The notes under the pieces: generated by a model
What the model saw: the letters and a program-made list of their open reading frames with translations, nothing else
Told to the model about the DNA's origin: nothing
The model's database searches: none
Shown: positions 37,024-49,521 of the stretch, one piece after another
Numbering within the stretch: position 1 is the stretch's first letter
Layout of the letters: every line of letters starts with the position of its first letter
NCBI RefSeq assembly: GCF_901933205.1
Contig: NC_044585.1
Coordinates: 310,001 to 374,000, forward strand
Direction: 5' to 3'
DNA: 64,000 bases
Source of the DNA: Camarhynchus parvulus
Taxonomy: Eukaryota; Chordata; Aves; Passeriformes; Thraupidae
Position numbers and translations under genes: made by a program

Positions 37024-37559
37024 ATGAAAGACAGCAAATTCAAGGTAAAAAAGGCAATTTGAAGATGAGAGATTAATCTGCTTTGCTGTAAATTTGGAGA
37101 AGTCATCACTAAATTGTATGTGGGGTTGCTGTCCTCTCCTTCCCTCCAGGGAGCACTGTGGCATCTCCTTTCCCCTGGTTTTCTCTGTTCCAGAGAGAAC
37201 GGATTTGTGTTTGTTACCCAGAAACAGAAATAAAGCTCCAACAACCTGCCTGTGCAGGTCTCTTGTTCCCTGCTTTTCTGAGTGTGTTCCTTCCTCAAGA
37301 GGATGACGAGAGGCCAGAAACACACCAGGGCCTGTGCATGGTCAGGAAGGGACTGCTCATCCCTAGGCAGGTGGATGTGCTTTTGTCCCAGGGCAGAGGT
37401 GCTTAAAGCACTATGATGCAGAAGTGATCCTCGGTAGATGGTCCCGCCCCTCCTTGGGTCACATCACCCACCCGTGACAGCAGCACAGCTTGGACATGAC
37501 TTTGGGTGGAGCACGTGGTGGTGGCAGCAGTTCCTGGCTGTTCTGTGCTGAGGGGACAC

Positions 37560-37990
37560 CGGGAGGGTGAGCTGGGGCTGGCTCTGGGTGGGATGTGCTG
37601 GTGGAGCTGCTGGAGAGAGTCCAGAGGAGGCCACGGAGCTGCTCCAAGGGCTGGAGCCCTTCTGCTCTGGAGCCAGGCTGGGCTCCAGAGAGAGCTCAGA
37701 GCCCCTTGCCGGGCCTAAAGGGGTTCCAAGAGAGCTGGAGAGGGACTGGGGACAAGGGATGGAGGGACAGGACACAGGGAATGGCTCCCACTGCCAGAGG
37801 GCAGGGATGGATGGGATATTGGCAATGAGGAATTGTTCCCTGGCAGGGTGGGCAGGCCCTGGCACAGGGTGCCCAGAGCAGCTGGGGCTGCCCCTGGATC
37901 CCTGGCAGTGCCCAAGGCCAGGCTGGACACTGGGGCTGGGAGCAGCCTGGGACAGTGGGAGGTGTCCCTGCCTGGCACGGTGGCCCTGGG
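37560..37990 (+). mobile_element. CR1 LINE 3' fragment
   Basis: Sense-strand CR1 phrases appear in order: GAGAGAGTCCAGAGGAGGCC, GGGCTGGAGCCCTTCTGCTC, GAATTGTTCCCTGGCAGGGT, GCCCTGGCACAGGGTGCCCA, CCCAAGGCCAGGCTGGACAC, and GGGAGGTGTCCCTGCC at the end. This is one of the longer CR1 copies here. Confidence 0.88.
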
Positions 37991-38019
37991 TGGCTTTCCG
38001 GGCCCTGAGGCTTTCCCGG

Positions 38020-38190
38020 GTCCCGTGGTGGGAGCGGCGCGCGGAGGGGTCGCGGCGGGGGCGCCTCTCGGCCGCTGGGTGGCGCTGCGGGCCCGTCCCG
38101 GGGACACGGCGAGCTGCGGCGGCCCTCAGGCCTCAGGTCCTGCTGTCCCGGCCCCTCAGGCCCCTCAGGCCCCGCGGCCTCGTCTTGCTG
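38020..38190. other. Isolated CpG-rich patch
   Basis: About 170 bp rich in CpG (GGCGCGCGGAGGGGTCGCGG, GGCGCCTCTCGGCCGCTGGG), directly after the CR1 copy and far from any recognised gene. It is a possible small CpG island. Confidence 0.45.
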
Positions 38191-38367
38191 TCCCTGCCCC
38201 TTCTCCTTGGGGGTCTTCATCCCCAGCCCAGGGTTGGCCCACTCTGGAAGCGGCTGCTCTAGTGAATTTTTCCTGCCTCAGCCCCGCAGGCTCCTCCAGC
38301 CTTTGCCCCGCTCTCCCCCCACCCCTCCCCTCCCCTCAGCGCAGCGCTGGGGGCCCTCCAGTTCTCA

Positions 38368-38427
38368 TGAAAACTCCAGTTATGCAGCTGCTCTCTAAGA
38401 AACTCCAGTTATCCAGCTGTTCTCTAG
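38368..38427. repeat. 29-bp tandem duplication
   Basis: Two copies of AACTCCAGTTATNCAGCTGN followed by TCTCTA, differing at two or three bases. Confidence 0.9.
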
Positions 38428-38849
38428 CCGAGGTGGCCTGGGACCTATCCCCCAGCCTGAGCCCAGGCTTTTCAGGCAGCAGGGTGAGCAGTGGGCAGGG
38501 GTGTTCAGCTGTCCCATAGTGCGGGTGGAATTTGCGAGGTGTCAGGAACTGAACAAGGTCCCCAAGGAGCCCCAGGGTTGGTGTCCCAGGTCGGTGGCAC
38601 TGAGGCTGCCTTTGGGTGCCTGCAGCAATTCCCTCGCTGCCTGCCTGCACCAGGTCTCCTGCAGGGTGCTGGGAGGGCCGGGTGGGCTGGGGATGTCTGG
38701 GTTGTCCCCTATTCATATGCTGTGGGACATGGTAGCTCTCTGAATGAGCTCTCCTCCTCTGCGTGTTGCTGTCCAGCCCCAGCAGAGCCAGTGCCCACGG
38801 GGGATGGTGGGGTGCTGGGGAGCAGGGTGAGCACATGCAGGGCTGTGCA

Positions 38850-38914
38850 GTGTGTGTGTGTGTGCGTGTGTGCGTGCGTGTGTGCGTGTGTGTGTGTGTG
38901 TGTGCGTGCGTGTG
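38850..38914. repeat. (TG/CG)n alternating purine-pyrimidine repeat
   Basis: About 65 bp of TG dinucleotides with interspersed CG steps (TGTGCGTGTGTGCGTGCG). Alternation of this kind favours Z-DNA. Confidence 0.95.
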
Positions 38915-40884
38915 CCTCTGGAGGTGCATGCCAGGGGGATTTGGGCAGAAAAGGGTGTTTATTAGGGTACACACGTGTCCAGTGGGTGGGAGGAGGAAGG
39001 GGTGTGTGTGTGGAGCTGTGGCCAGCAAGACCAAGTTGGGTCCATCAGCCCTGTCCCTGCTCTGCCCCAGGAGTGCCCAGCTGGCCCTGGGCTCCCCAGA
39101 AAGGCTCCTCTCCAGGCTGTCCCCCAGACACCTCATCCTGGCCCAGCTGGCAATGGAGTTTTATTGCTGCTCTTGAGAGCTGCTGTGGAGAGATCCTGGG
39201 AGGAGCTCCCAGCCCATCCATCACACACTGACATGGCATTTATGGAGAACCTGAAGCAACAATTCTCCCTGGGACGTGTGTGGTAGTCGGTGTCAAGGAT
39301 GGGCTCAGCAAAATTCCCGTAACCCCTGCAATGTGCCTGCTTCCTTCTGGCACCCACAGGACCCCTTTCCTGAGAAGGGGACCCCAGAGTCCCCTTGGCC
39401 ACACTGCAATGTGCCCATCTGCCAGCCTGGCCCATGTCACAGCTGGACAGGGGTGGGTGCAGTCATGTTTGAGTGTCTCGCCAGGACAGGCACAGCTCCC
39501 ACAGCCTGGCTCTCTGGTGCCAGGGATTAGTGGGACAGCAGTTTGCTTTTACAGACAGCGTGGCGGCATCTGGAGTGCTGCACCCAGCTGTGCTCCCCAG
39601 TACCAGACAGATGCTGGTTACTGGGCTGAGCCCAGGGAAGAGCTATGGTTAAACCACTCACGAGAGAAGCCGTGCTCTCCACCCTTGGAGGTATCCCAAA
39701 GCCTGTGGGCTATAGCCCAGAGGATCCAGCTTTAGGTGACCCTGCCTGAGCAGGGATGGCACTGGATCATCTCCAGAGGTTCCCAACCTCGGAGATCTCT
39801 GAGGCAGTTGTGAGAGTGTTGAGCCCGTGAACAATGGGGCAAATGTTCAAGGCCAGAGAACAAAGAGAAATAAGAATCCAGCTTTGTTTTCTTTTGGAAA
39901 CATCTCTAGTTGCAGAGGTTGGACAGTAATGAAGGGAAAACCTGGGTGGTGGTGGAAGATGGAAGAGAACTGAAGTCCCAGACCTCCTTTAGCTGTCCAG
40001 CATCACCAGAGGACACCAAAAGGAAATGTGGCCTGTTCCCAAATAAAGCAGCAATTCAGGTGCAATCTCATATTTCTCCACCCATAAGCAGATGCTGGCA
40101 ACAAAAAAATATGATAAACAATATACAGTTTGTCCAAAATTTGGCAATTTTTTCCATGAAGGGTGTTAGGATTCTGATGAAACCTGGTTTTATCATGACA
40201 TTTTGCTCTGTGAGAAAGCTCTTTTTGGCTGTGCCCAACACTGTGTGTTGCTCAGTAGAGCACAGACGGCCTGACAACAATTTGGCTGCTAAAACTTCTA
40301 AAAATAAAAGCCATCCCTTTTTCTTTCTTTTTTTCCTCTGTGAAGAAATGTTGCAACATCACACCTTCTTCCCAGTACAAACTGTCAAACCTCTTCAGGC
40401 TGAGGGGCTGTGCATGACACTGAACTCCAAGATTGTGTCATTCTGGTTTTCTGCAGTATTTTGTTCTCAAAATGGGGTCTTTTCTCTGGCCTTGGCAGAA
40501 AAAAAAGGAGGAAATAAAAGGTCATGGGGTGGGTTCAAACACTTTTTGCTGTTTGGGGCTGCCCAGAGAGGAGCACTTGGGGGCTCTTCTGGAATTGTCT
40601 GCTCTGATGAGGAGGTGGAGCTGGAGCTCACCCCTCTGCTCTCTGGGGTAGGGGTGGTTCCTGGTTGTCAATGCTGAACTGGTTTGAACTGGGAGCTCTA
40701 TCCTGCAGCATGCCCTCTCACTGCAGCAGGGCAGCTGCCCAAGGCTCCCCTCGTGCTGTCCCAGGGCTGAGTGAGAGCTGACACTGCTGCTGGTCATTGC
40801 TCAACAGCCAGGAGACTTCTGAGTGGGGTTGCAGTGCATGAACCAGAGCTAAATAACAGGAAAATATCATTTGCATCTGAATAC
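38915..40884. other. Intergenic, no exon recognised
   Basis: Two kilobases without a supported gene. The 255-codon plus-strand reading at 39910-40677 has no recognisable domain and no conserved look. Confidence 0.55.
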
Positions 40885-40885
40885 G

Positions 40886-40992
40886 TATCTGTATATATCT
40901 ATCTATATCTATATCTATATCTATATCTATATCTATATCTATATCTATATCTATATCTATATCTATATCTGTATCATCTATCTATATCTATA
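40886..40992. repeat. (ATATCT)n hexanucleotide repeat
   Basis: About 100 bp of near-perfect TATATC units, interrupted near 40970 by GTATCATC. Confidence 0.97.
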
Positions 40993-41499
40993 TTTAACAA
41001 CGCTTTACTCAAAGCCATGCACCTCCCATCACCTGAAATGTCCAATTAAGGGGAATTGCTTTCACTTGTAGATGTTTTGAAGAAGCCTCTGCCCTCCTTC
41101 CCACGGGAAATGTGGCACTACTGTGTGTCAGATTGGGGTTGGAGGTCCCTGGTGTCCTGGGCATCCACAGAGGTGTCACCCCTGTGTTTGGACATGGACA
41201 TGCCCACCAGTCACGCTGTAGGAAAACAAAAGGCATCCAGACCACGAGAACAGCCCTGCCACCCCCCCTGCCCCTGCTCTCAGCCCCCCAGCTTTGCTTG
41301 GAGCACCTATTGCTCTGTTTTACCCATCTCCCACGTTTTCACTGATTGTACTTCACTGCCTGTTCCTGGGAATGCACCAGGGGCTTTGCATAATGAATCA
41401 TATCCATAGTTTCTTCCTCCATTAGACCAAATACCCTGGCAAGGAGGGAAATTAGATCACCCTGACATAATTTTTTCCTGGTAGAATTGTGTTGGCTGG

Positions 41500-42330
41500 T
41501 TTTAATCCTTTATTTTTATCACATATTGGTACTTACAAATGGATTGTTCAATAATTTGTTCCTAAATTTTTCAAGGAACTGAAGCCAGCTTGGCTGATCT
41601 GTAACTCCCCAAACTCTTAATTTCCTTTATTTATGTATTTTTATTTTTCACAGAAAAAGTGCTTTTCCTGCACTTCCCCAGGATTCCCTAAGCCTTCAAA
41701 ATTTGTCACAATCTGCTACTAATTGTTCAGAGATTGCTTATATTTTCCAGGATGATTTCTCTTGTCTCCTGACCAGTCAGTGCACTGAGCTTCTCTCGTT
41801 ACTGTTGATGGCTCTGGGCGCTGGTTAGAGGCTTGCGCTGTGCAGCCATGGTGAGGAAGTCACTGTTTGTATTTCTGTGTCATCCCTTTGGTTCTTTCCA
41901 TCACAAGACACGAATGCTGACTCATTTTTCTTTTCATTGCACTTCCAGTATATTTCTGGAACTTATTTCCTTTCCTTTTATGCCCCTCACTGGCTGTAAC
42001 TCTCTCTGCTCCTTACCCTTTCTCAGATTCTGCCCCCATGCACTTGAGCTTTCCCTTTATACTCATCCTTATATCCTCATTCCCATTTTTATAGGATTCC
42101 TTTTTGATTTTCAGGACACTAAAGTGCTCTTGATGCAGCAATATTGGCCTTTTACTGTTGTCCTGTGGTTCCTCTGCAGCAGGAAGTTTAGCTGCTGTGC
42201 ACCTCATATACTCTCTTTTAGTAACTTCCCCCAGTCCAGTATTTTGGAATTTTTCCTTGAGATGTCCTCCTGAAGGATGCTGCTGGTGGAAAAGCATCCC
42301 TCCGAGTTTGTTCTGTTCATGTTTGTGCAG
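41500..42330 (-). mobile_element. Ancient CR1/L3-like LINE fossil, ORF2 region
   Basis: The minus strand of about 42013-42150 reads VLKIKKESYKNGNEDI, recalling the stretch between endonuclease and reverse transcriptase in CR1/L3 LINEs that typically reads LK-KK-SYK-W. The plus strand has the matching antisense words: ATTTCTGGAACTTATTTCC, ATACTCATCCTTATATCC, TAGGATTCCTTTTTGATTTT. AAGCCAGCTTGGCTGATCTG near 41583 fits the same LINE further along. It is heavily diverged with broken frames. Confidence 0.6.
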
Positions 42331-45300
42331 CCACCTGTCTTTTTGTGGATTCTCTTTTAATTTCAAAACCGATGAACCACTATTGGTGGTGGCTCTGCCC
42401 CACAGGGCCCAACTGGTCCTTCCATACTGGTCAGAGGCTGGAAGAGCTGCTCCCATCCTACCTCCCCAGAACAGCACTTTGGAATAAAAAAAGTATCCAG
42501 AGAACTTTCCGAATGATCTTTGGGTGGGCTGTGTCCTCCTGCATTTGTTTGTGTGATGGAATGTCAAAATGGGGTGGTGTAGACATAATTATTGCTGTTT
42601 ATTCAGCCAAATACTCGCTGAATGGAGCCTTAACTTGAGAATAATTGCAGATAAAATGAAGCTATATTTTTGATGAATAAATTGTTCTTCTTTCAAATGT
42701 GCTCAATTTGAGGTTTAGTGCTATGATAAATCTTCACTAACTTCTCTTCCTGAGAGAAGCAGCAACAGGGAGGGAATGTGCCCAGCCCAATGTGGGACAG
42801 ATGGTCCAAGCAGTGATCCTGCAGGGAAGTGAAGCCCCCTTCCCCTCTGCAGGGAGCAATGGGGACCTGCCAGGTCTGAGCCTGAACATGTTATGGGAAG
42901 GGAGAGTGGGAGGGCAGGAGGGATGGTTTAAAGAGTGGTTATTACCACAGGAAATGTAACCCAAAATGCCACACTTGTTCTCTAGCCAGAGTCAGTCTGT
43001 CCACTCATCCATCCCTCCCTCCCTCCCCCCTTCCCTCCCTCCATGAACTGGGTTTGCATGGCCAGGTTTTGGTAGCAGGGAGGCTCCAGGGGTGGCTGCT
43101 CTGAGAAGCTGCTGGAAGCCTCCTCCATGTCCAGCAGAGCCAATTCCAGCTGGCTCCAGGATGGACCAACCACTGGCCAAGGCCGAGCCCAGTGGTGACA
43201 GTGGTAGCAGGACTTGTGACCCTGTGGGTGACCCTCAGAGAGCAGCCTGATCCTGAAGGACTGAGCCGGTGGAGGAACCCACGCTGGAGCAGGGGAGGAG
43301 TGGCAGGTCCTCCCCCTGGGGAGGAAGCGGTGGCAGAGGCAATGGGGGACCCAGTGTGATGGGGACCACAACCCCCTCCCCCTGCACTGCTGGGGGGAAA
43401 CAGGTGTAGAAACTGGATGTGAAGTTGAGCCCAGGAAGAAAGGAGGGGTGGGTAGAAGGTTTAAGATTTGGATTTATTTCTTATTGCCCTACTCTGATTT
43501 GATTAGCAACAAATCAGATTTCCCCCAATCAAGTCTCTTTTGCCTGTGATGGTAATGGGTAGGTGATGTCTCCTTGCCTTTGTCTTAACCCAGAAGCCTT
43601 TTGTTGTATTTCCTGTTCTCTGTCCAGCTGAGGAGGGCAGTGATGGAGAGGTTTTGGTGGGCACCTGGTGTCCAGATGGAGGCAACCCACCACAATCTGC
43701 TGCCTGTAATGGTGGGAGGTGGGAAAAGGGACTGTGCAAATCCTGCAAAATTCTTGGAGCCAGGGAGGCACTGTCCATCTGCAGGGCTGTGGGAGACCAG
43801 AGAGGCTGCAGATGCAGCCCTGTGCAGCAGGCAGAGGAAGGTCAGCAGGAGGCTGGGATCAGGACAAGGACTCAGCCATGGGCTGGGGATGGAGGGGAGC
43901 CAGAAACTGAGGGCGCTCAGAAGAACCAGAAGACAATTTCCCATCCCAAAATGTGAAACCACATTCTGTGTCATTTTGTACAAATTTTTCTGCAAGTTTG
44001 TGGCCTCTGCAATTGATACTTAATGAATACCTCAGGAAACATAATTGCAGTAGCCCACTGGCTAGAAAGTCGCCTGCCGTGTCCTCGGGGCAGTGGGGAC
44101 TGTTCTGATGGGAAGGTTCTTCAGCCTTTTTCACTCCACATCCTTGTTGGTTCTACCCATCCTCTGTGACCATTGGATCAGGACTGGGAAGCAATGGCCA
44201 GGCCCCATGGGGACACTGCCCTGCTGGCAGGGGTGGCAATGCACACCATTGTGAGCTGTCATGCCCTGCCCCTCACATCTCTGCCAATGTCTTCTCTCCG
44301 ACCTGAGAGAAGAGCGAGCCATGCCCTTTGTCTGGCACAGAGTGGACAGCGTGGGACCCAGGGCCACCAGTGTGGACCTGTCTGGGGACATCTGCTTGTG
44401 CCACCAGGGAGGGCAGGACTGGCCCCTGACCCAGTGGGCTGCAAGGGCTGCCCAGTCCTGCCCTGGGAACAGCAGTGGCTCAGAGAGCCACCCGTCACAT
44501 ATGTGACCTCAAAAGGGAAACGCTAAGCTGCTCTGCTTTGGGAGAAGCTTAGCACTTAAAGCTGATTTCAACAGCTTTTGCCTAAAGTTTTAAGACCTGT
44601 CACTAATCAGCAGCTGGTTTATGGCTGTTGTAAAAGATCAGAAAAAAATAAAGAAATCTCCTGAAGTTGGGAGAGCGCTTCCCAGCTCCTGCATCCATCA
44701 CGGCTGTGCCGACATTTACGAGCACAGGGAGCCATAAATCCACGCGGGGCCGACATCGGCCGGGACTCGGTGCTGAAGGGGAAGTGTTGTGTCTGAATCT
44801 GTGTCCTGCCCTGGGAGAAACTTTATTAATGCTTTGCACAGTGAGACAGCCAAGCCCTGGGACATTCATCCCCAGATTTTGCAGGCTCTCCTGCCTGCTC
44901 CTGCCACAGCCTGGCACTCCTGGTGAAGTTTTATGCCCCTGAACATCCTTTGGGCAGGAGACCTGGGTGTTTTTTTGGGAGGGGAACAGGAGGTGGCACA
45001 TTTTGCTATGATTTTGGTTACTCTCCTGCCTCCTCTGATTTGTGGAGCTGTTGTGGTGCAAACTGCCTCTCTCCTCAGACTTGGAATTGAATGGTCCAGG
45101 GGAGTCCTTGGTGCATAACTGCTAGATTGCTGGACAGAACTGCTCTGGCCCAGGTTCTGGGATGCTCTGTGACATGAGGAAAATCACCTCCAAGAGATGG
45201 CTGTGGTCTGAGGTGTCTCTTTTCAGACTACAAACACTTCTGTGGATAGCAGGTGCAGGCACTGCTGCCACTGGAACTCACTGCGGAAGGCTCCTGGCCC

Positions 45301-45954
45301 TGCATTCCAGGCTTGTGTAAAACTCAGCCCGAGGGCGAGTGTTGTGGGCAGCAAAAGTGTCCTGGCTCCTGTCTTTGGGCACAGCTGGGGCACTGGGTGC
45401 TGCAGCAGGGAGTGGAGGAGCTGGAGCAATCTCATCCAGCCCCTGGTGCTGGACATGTCTGTGGGTCTGCTCAGCCTGGTGCAAACCTGAGCTGAGTCTG
45501 CTGGCAGCAGACACCAGAGCCAGCCACCTCCTCTGCTGCTGGCAGCTGTCCCAGAGCACTCTGTGTGTGCACGAGCCTCGTGCATGGTGGTTATCATCCA
45601 CCCTGGCCAAGCCCCCTCTTTGAGTGCAGCAGCTTGGTCCTTTCCCTGCCAGCCACAGAGCAGGAGCAGGAATGAGCACAGGGCAGCTGAAGTGAGGGGA
45701 AGTCAAGGGGATGCTCCATCCCCAGCCTGGTGAGCACAAGCAGAATGAGGTGCCTGTGGAAACCAGAGACATGTGGCAAGGATACCTTGGTCACCACCAA
45801 GGCAATGTGCTTGCTCAGCAGCCCTGCTTCCAGGGCAGGACCTCACTCCATTGCCTGGGAAAATATTTCCTTTGCAAACCTAAGGAAATGATGTGTGTAT
45901 GTGTGCAGGGGAGAGGCCTGAGCTGTCCCCAGCTACCGCCTTGCTCTGCTCACA
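42331..45954. other. Intergenic, no exon recognised
   Basis: It contains a (CCCT)n tract (43006-43042) and a CpG-bearing AT/GC mixed patch at about 44680-44780. No gene supported. Confidence 0.55.
43006..43042. repeat. (CCCT)n simple repeat
   Basis: Repeated CCCT/TCCC units. Confidence 0.9.
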
Positions 45955-46445
45955 CATAAATTGACATCTTGTAGGAGAGCTGTCCAGAATACTGAGTAAT
46001 TATAGCTCACCCTGAATCACAGAGCAATGTGGGCACAGCAGCTCTTTTACAAATCACTGCAAAGGCCTTACAGATTATACCCTTCTTCCCCCTGTTAAAG
46101 GGCTGCATTTGTGCTGTAAACAGTAAAAATAGCAAGTGCTGTTATTAATGAGGATGTGCTGCAACTGCTGACTCGAAGGCACAGCTTGTCTCCATATGGC
46201 CATTACAGTTGAAGGACAAAACCAATATTTTATGTTTCTCACAGTTATTGTTCATCAAATGTTTATGAAAACACATAATGACTGTGTATGATGAGCGTGC
46301 TTTCCAATAACAGGAGTGAGATGAGGACCCATGTGAATTTCCAATCCAAGTAATAAAGACCACTAAATTAATAGCTTAATTGCATGATAAATTTAAAAAC
46401 ATTTTCTAGAATGCATTTTATTTTTATTTAGCCTAATAACATGTT
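45955..46445. promoter_or_regulatory. Candidate conserved non-coding element, AT-rich
   Basis: About 490 bp of AT-rich, non-repetitive sequence within GC-rich surroundings. It is rich in homeodomain-type TAAT/ATTA cores (GAGTAATTATAGC, GTTATTAATG, AAATTAATAGCTTAATTG) with no coding potential. The character resembles developmental enhancers; this is inference from composition alone. Confidence 0.3.
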
Positions 46446-47824
46446 TAGCTGCAAGTATTTCTGGGATTTGTGTAATAAGCCTGCAGCAGTGGTGAAGCTT
46501 CTCTGAGTCTCAGTTTGTACTTTTATTGCTGTTCTGGAGGATGCTGAGGGTGGGGTCCTGCTGCTGTGCAGGCCCCCTGCACTCATCAGGCTGGGCTGTG
46601 TGATCACAGACAGGCTCTGAGAGGACTCTGAGTTCCTGCTCCTAGAAATGCTGAATGCATTATGGTCCCCATCACCGTCCAGCAGGACCTGCATGGGTTT
46701 ATTCTCCCACTTACACACTCTGAGGTGCTCCCTACTAACTCAGGGTCTTGCACAGGCTCTACAAGTGAAATTCAATAGTGCATCTCTCAAGCAAGCAATT
46801 GCTGTTAATTCCCTTCCCCTCCTCACTACATCTGTCCAGTTTTGTGCCAAGTCCCTGTGGTGCCATTCCCAGCTTTGAGTAAGAGACTGGATCCTCTGGC
46901 TGAGGACGGCATCCCCACTTTGTCAGGGGTGTTGATGAAGTGGGAGATGAACACAAGAGAGCTGCAGGAAGGGCAGAGTGGCTGGAAAAGCTGCCTTGGC
47001 CTGGGCAGTGAGGGGCAGGGGCCCCAGTGAGCTGCCTGCAGAACAGGAGCCCTCACTTTGGGAGGGCTGCATCGGTGAGAGACAGGAATTTGGGTGAGAG
47101 CAGCACACAGAGAAGAGCCCGTGGTACAAACAGTCACTAGCGTGAGTCAGACCAGAAAGAAAAGATGTTTGTGAACAGCTTAATTAAGGATCTATTCATG
47201 TCACTGATGATCTCCTCCCAGGGAGCTGCCAGGGAGCCTTGGACCTCTGCTCCACTGTGCTTTGAGGTCAGTGAAGAGAGGGGCTGAGAGATGGTGGGAG
47301 CTGAATCCTGCAGGTTTGAGGTGTGTCAGGGCTGCTGGGGCTGTGATCCTCCACATCTCCTTCCCTTGGCTCTGCCCCTGTCCTCATCCCCTTGAAGCCT
47401 CGTGCCCCTGTGCACCTCCAGTTCCTCCTGCACATCCCTCGTGGTGCCTGCTCACCCAAAAAACCAGTGCTCACACCATGGCCCAAGAAAACTCTCTGGA
47501 AATGGTCTTGTAGAAGTTTTGGGAACAGCCTGCAGTGTCCCATCACTGTCCTCTCATAGATGGGCTCCTGGCTTGGCCTGTGCACATCACTTTGGAAAAC
47601 TGGGGCAATTTCTCTCCAAATCCATGAGAGAAACCAACAGCTGGGCTGTTTTCTCTTCCTCTGCTAGCTGAACTATCAATGGAAATGTCTCTGCATGCAG
47701 TTAATGTGTCAGGCAGGGAGATTTGAGGCTTGTGCTCCTCAGCAGATCTGCAGAGCACTCTTGGCTACGGGTATGTCAGTAACAACCAACGCCCCACAAC
47801 AGCAGCAGGGCCTTGCAGCAGCTT
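46446..47824. other. Intergenic, nothing recognised
   Basis: No repeat family, RNA gene or exon recognised. Confidence 0.5.
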
Positions 47825-48135
47825 CTGAGAGGCATCATGCAATTAGCTGAAACTTCTGTAAACTATAAATATATAATTAGAGTCTGTCTAACGAGTTATA
47901 GTGATGGAGGGGGGTGTGTGTGCACAGTTCCTGGCACAAACTCCTCCCTTGCTGAGAGCAGCACATTTCAGCAGTGTTGCAGCGTTTATGTCCCACTTAA
48001 TATTCCACTTGCAAAAAGGTGTTTTATTAAATGACAATTTGAAACTTAATTGTATTAATTTTCCATTGATTGCGTATCTAATTCTAAATGAACTCCCTGG
48101 CAACTCACTTCCCTGCTGCATGTTGAATTCATCTC
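47825..48135. promoter_or_regulatory. Candidate conserved non-coding element, AT-rich
   Basis: Low-repeat AT-rich island with clustered homeodomain cores: ATGCAATTAGCTG, ATATATAATTAGAG, TTAATTGTATTAATTTTCC and a TGATTGCG motif. No coding potential. Confidence 0.3.
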
Positions 48136-49521
48136 AACAGTTGATATAGTTGCAAACACAACATGGAAGGAGTCACAGGTTTGTCACCTGCCTGTCACCC
48201 ACTCCTGCAGGTGCTGAATACTCACCCTTTGCAACCAAAGAACAGGGCCAAGGCTTTTGCTCTGCAGGGGAGGATGCTCTCAGGGGCTTCCGTCCAGTCA
48301 GGGCTCTTGACCTGACCTTGGGTCTTGGCTCTTGGTCCTTTGCTTGTTGAGATCCTGTTGGAGGCTCATGAGTCATGCCAGACATGCCAGGCTGGTCACA
48401 AATAGTCCCCCTCAGCAGGTGTGGGTGTCTCAGAGATGGTGTACACTGCCTCATGATTGCTCCAGGGATGGCTGAGCCCCTAAAGGAAGCAAGAAGTGCT
48501 GCTGGCCAGGACCTTTTTGTGTCTCTGGTTTTCTCTTTTGTGCTTTACCATGGGGCTGTTCTCTCTGTCCATGGCCACTACTAGCCTTGAACCCTTCCAG
48601 GCCCTGCTGCCTTGGCGGTACTCCCATGTGTCCAAGCACTGGGGTGCACAGTGCCTGTACAGGTGGGTGCATAGAAGGGTGGGATGGACTGTGAAGACCC
48701 AGTGAAGTGACCACAGCTCCTCTGCCATCAGCTGCAGCCGCTGCTCCCTCTCTTGGTCCTTCTATGCCACCTGCCCCTGTCTAGGGATGTCCTTGTCACC
48801 AGGAGCTCTGCTGGATCAGTGGCCCGGCCTGGTGAACTGGACTCTCTGGGGTAAGATCCATGATATGGGAGGATCTGTGACATAGCTGAAATTCCCTCCT
48901 GCCAGCACAAGAATGAGCCCAGATGTTTCGCCAAAAGGTCTTTGAGGTGTGAGAGGTGCTGTGCAGTCCCTGCCCCTCAATACTCTCATGTCCCCTGATG
49001 CTGGATCCAGAAGATGAGCTGAAGAACAATCACCAACACCTTCTTCATCCCTAATCCATCCAGAGACTACTCCAGAAGCTCCTGTGACTGGGGAAAGGGG
49101 AGGTTCTCAAAAAGAACCATTTGCAAGTACCTAGCAATGACATTGCTGAGTCCATGAGCATCACCATGGACTGTTGTTGGTGCTCTGCTGCCCTGGACCC
49201 CCCCCCCCCCCAGCCCCAAATGCATGTCCTCCTAATGAAAACAAAGAGTGTGGCTCACTTAGGAACACTCATGCTCTGGTTCACACTCCTACAGAAGCTT
49301 CTTCATCCACACCAGGTATGAGTAGAGGCATGGGCAGGTCTCCAGTCCCAGTTTGCTGGATGGGTAGGGTGGTGGTGGGAGCCTGCAGGGTGGTGGCCTT
49401 TCCCTTCAAATGGACATGGGACACTGTTGGCTGGGGACTATGGGATAACAGCCCATGTGCAGAGCGGGCACATGGAGATGTCCTGAGGTGCAGGGGTGGC
49501 TGCTCTTGGCCCTCAGGACTG
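48136..49521. other. Intergenic, nothing recognised
   Basis: Ordinary sequence with a C run of about 14 at 49198-49211. No gene supported. Confidence 0.5.

Larger units (their letters stand above)
31418..37555. other. Intergenic, no exon recognised
   Basis: Six kilobases with short chance ORFs only. T runs lie at 34776-34792 and 37001-37023, and short TTTA repeats near 36354-36377. No RNA gene or clear repeat family recognised. Confidence 0.6.

Noticed and set aside
39910..40677. A 255-codon plus-strand reading
   Set aside because: No recognisable domain, Lys/Phe-rich from AT-rich DNA, and no splice or promoter context. Kept only as intergenic sequence.
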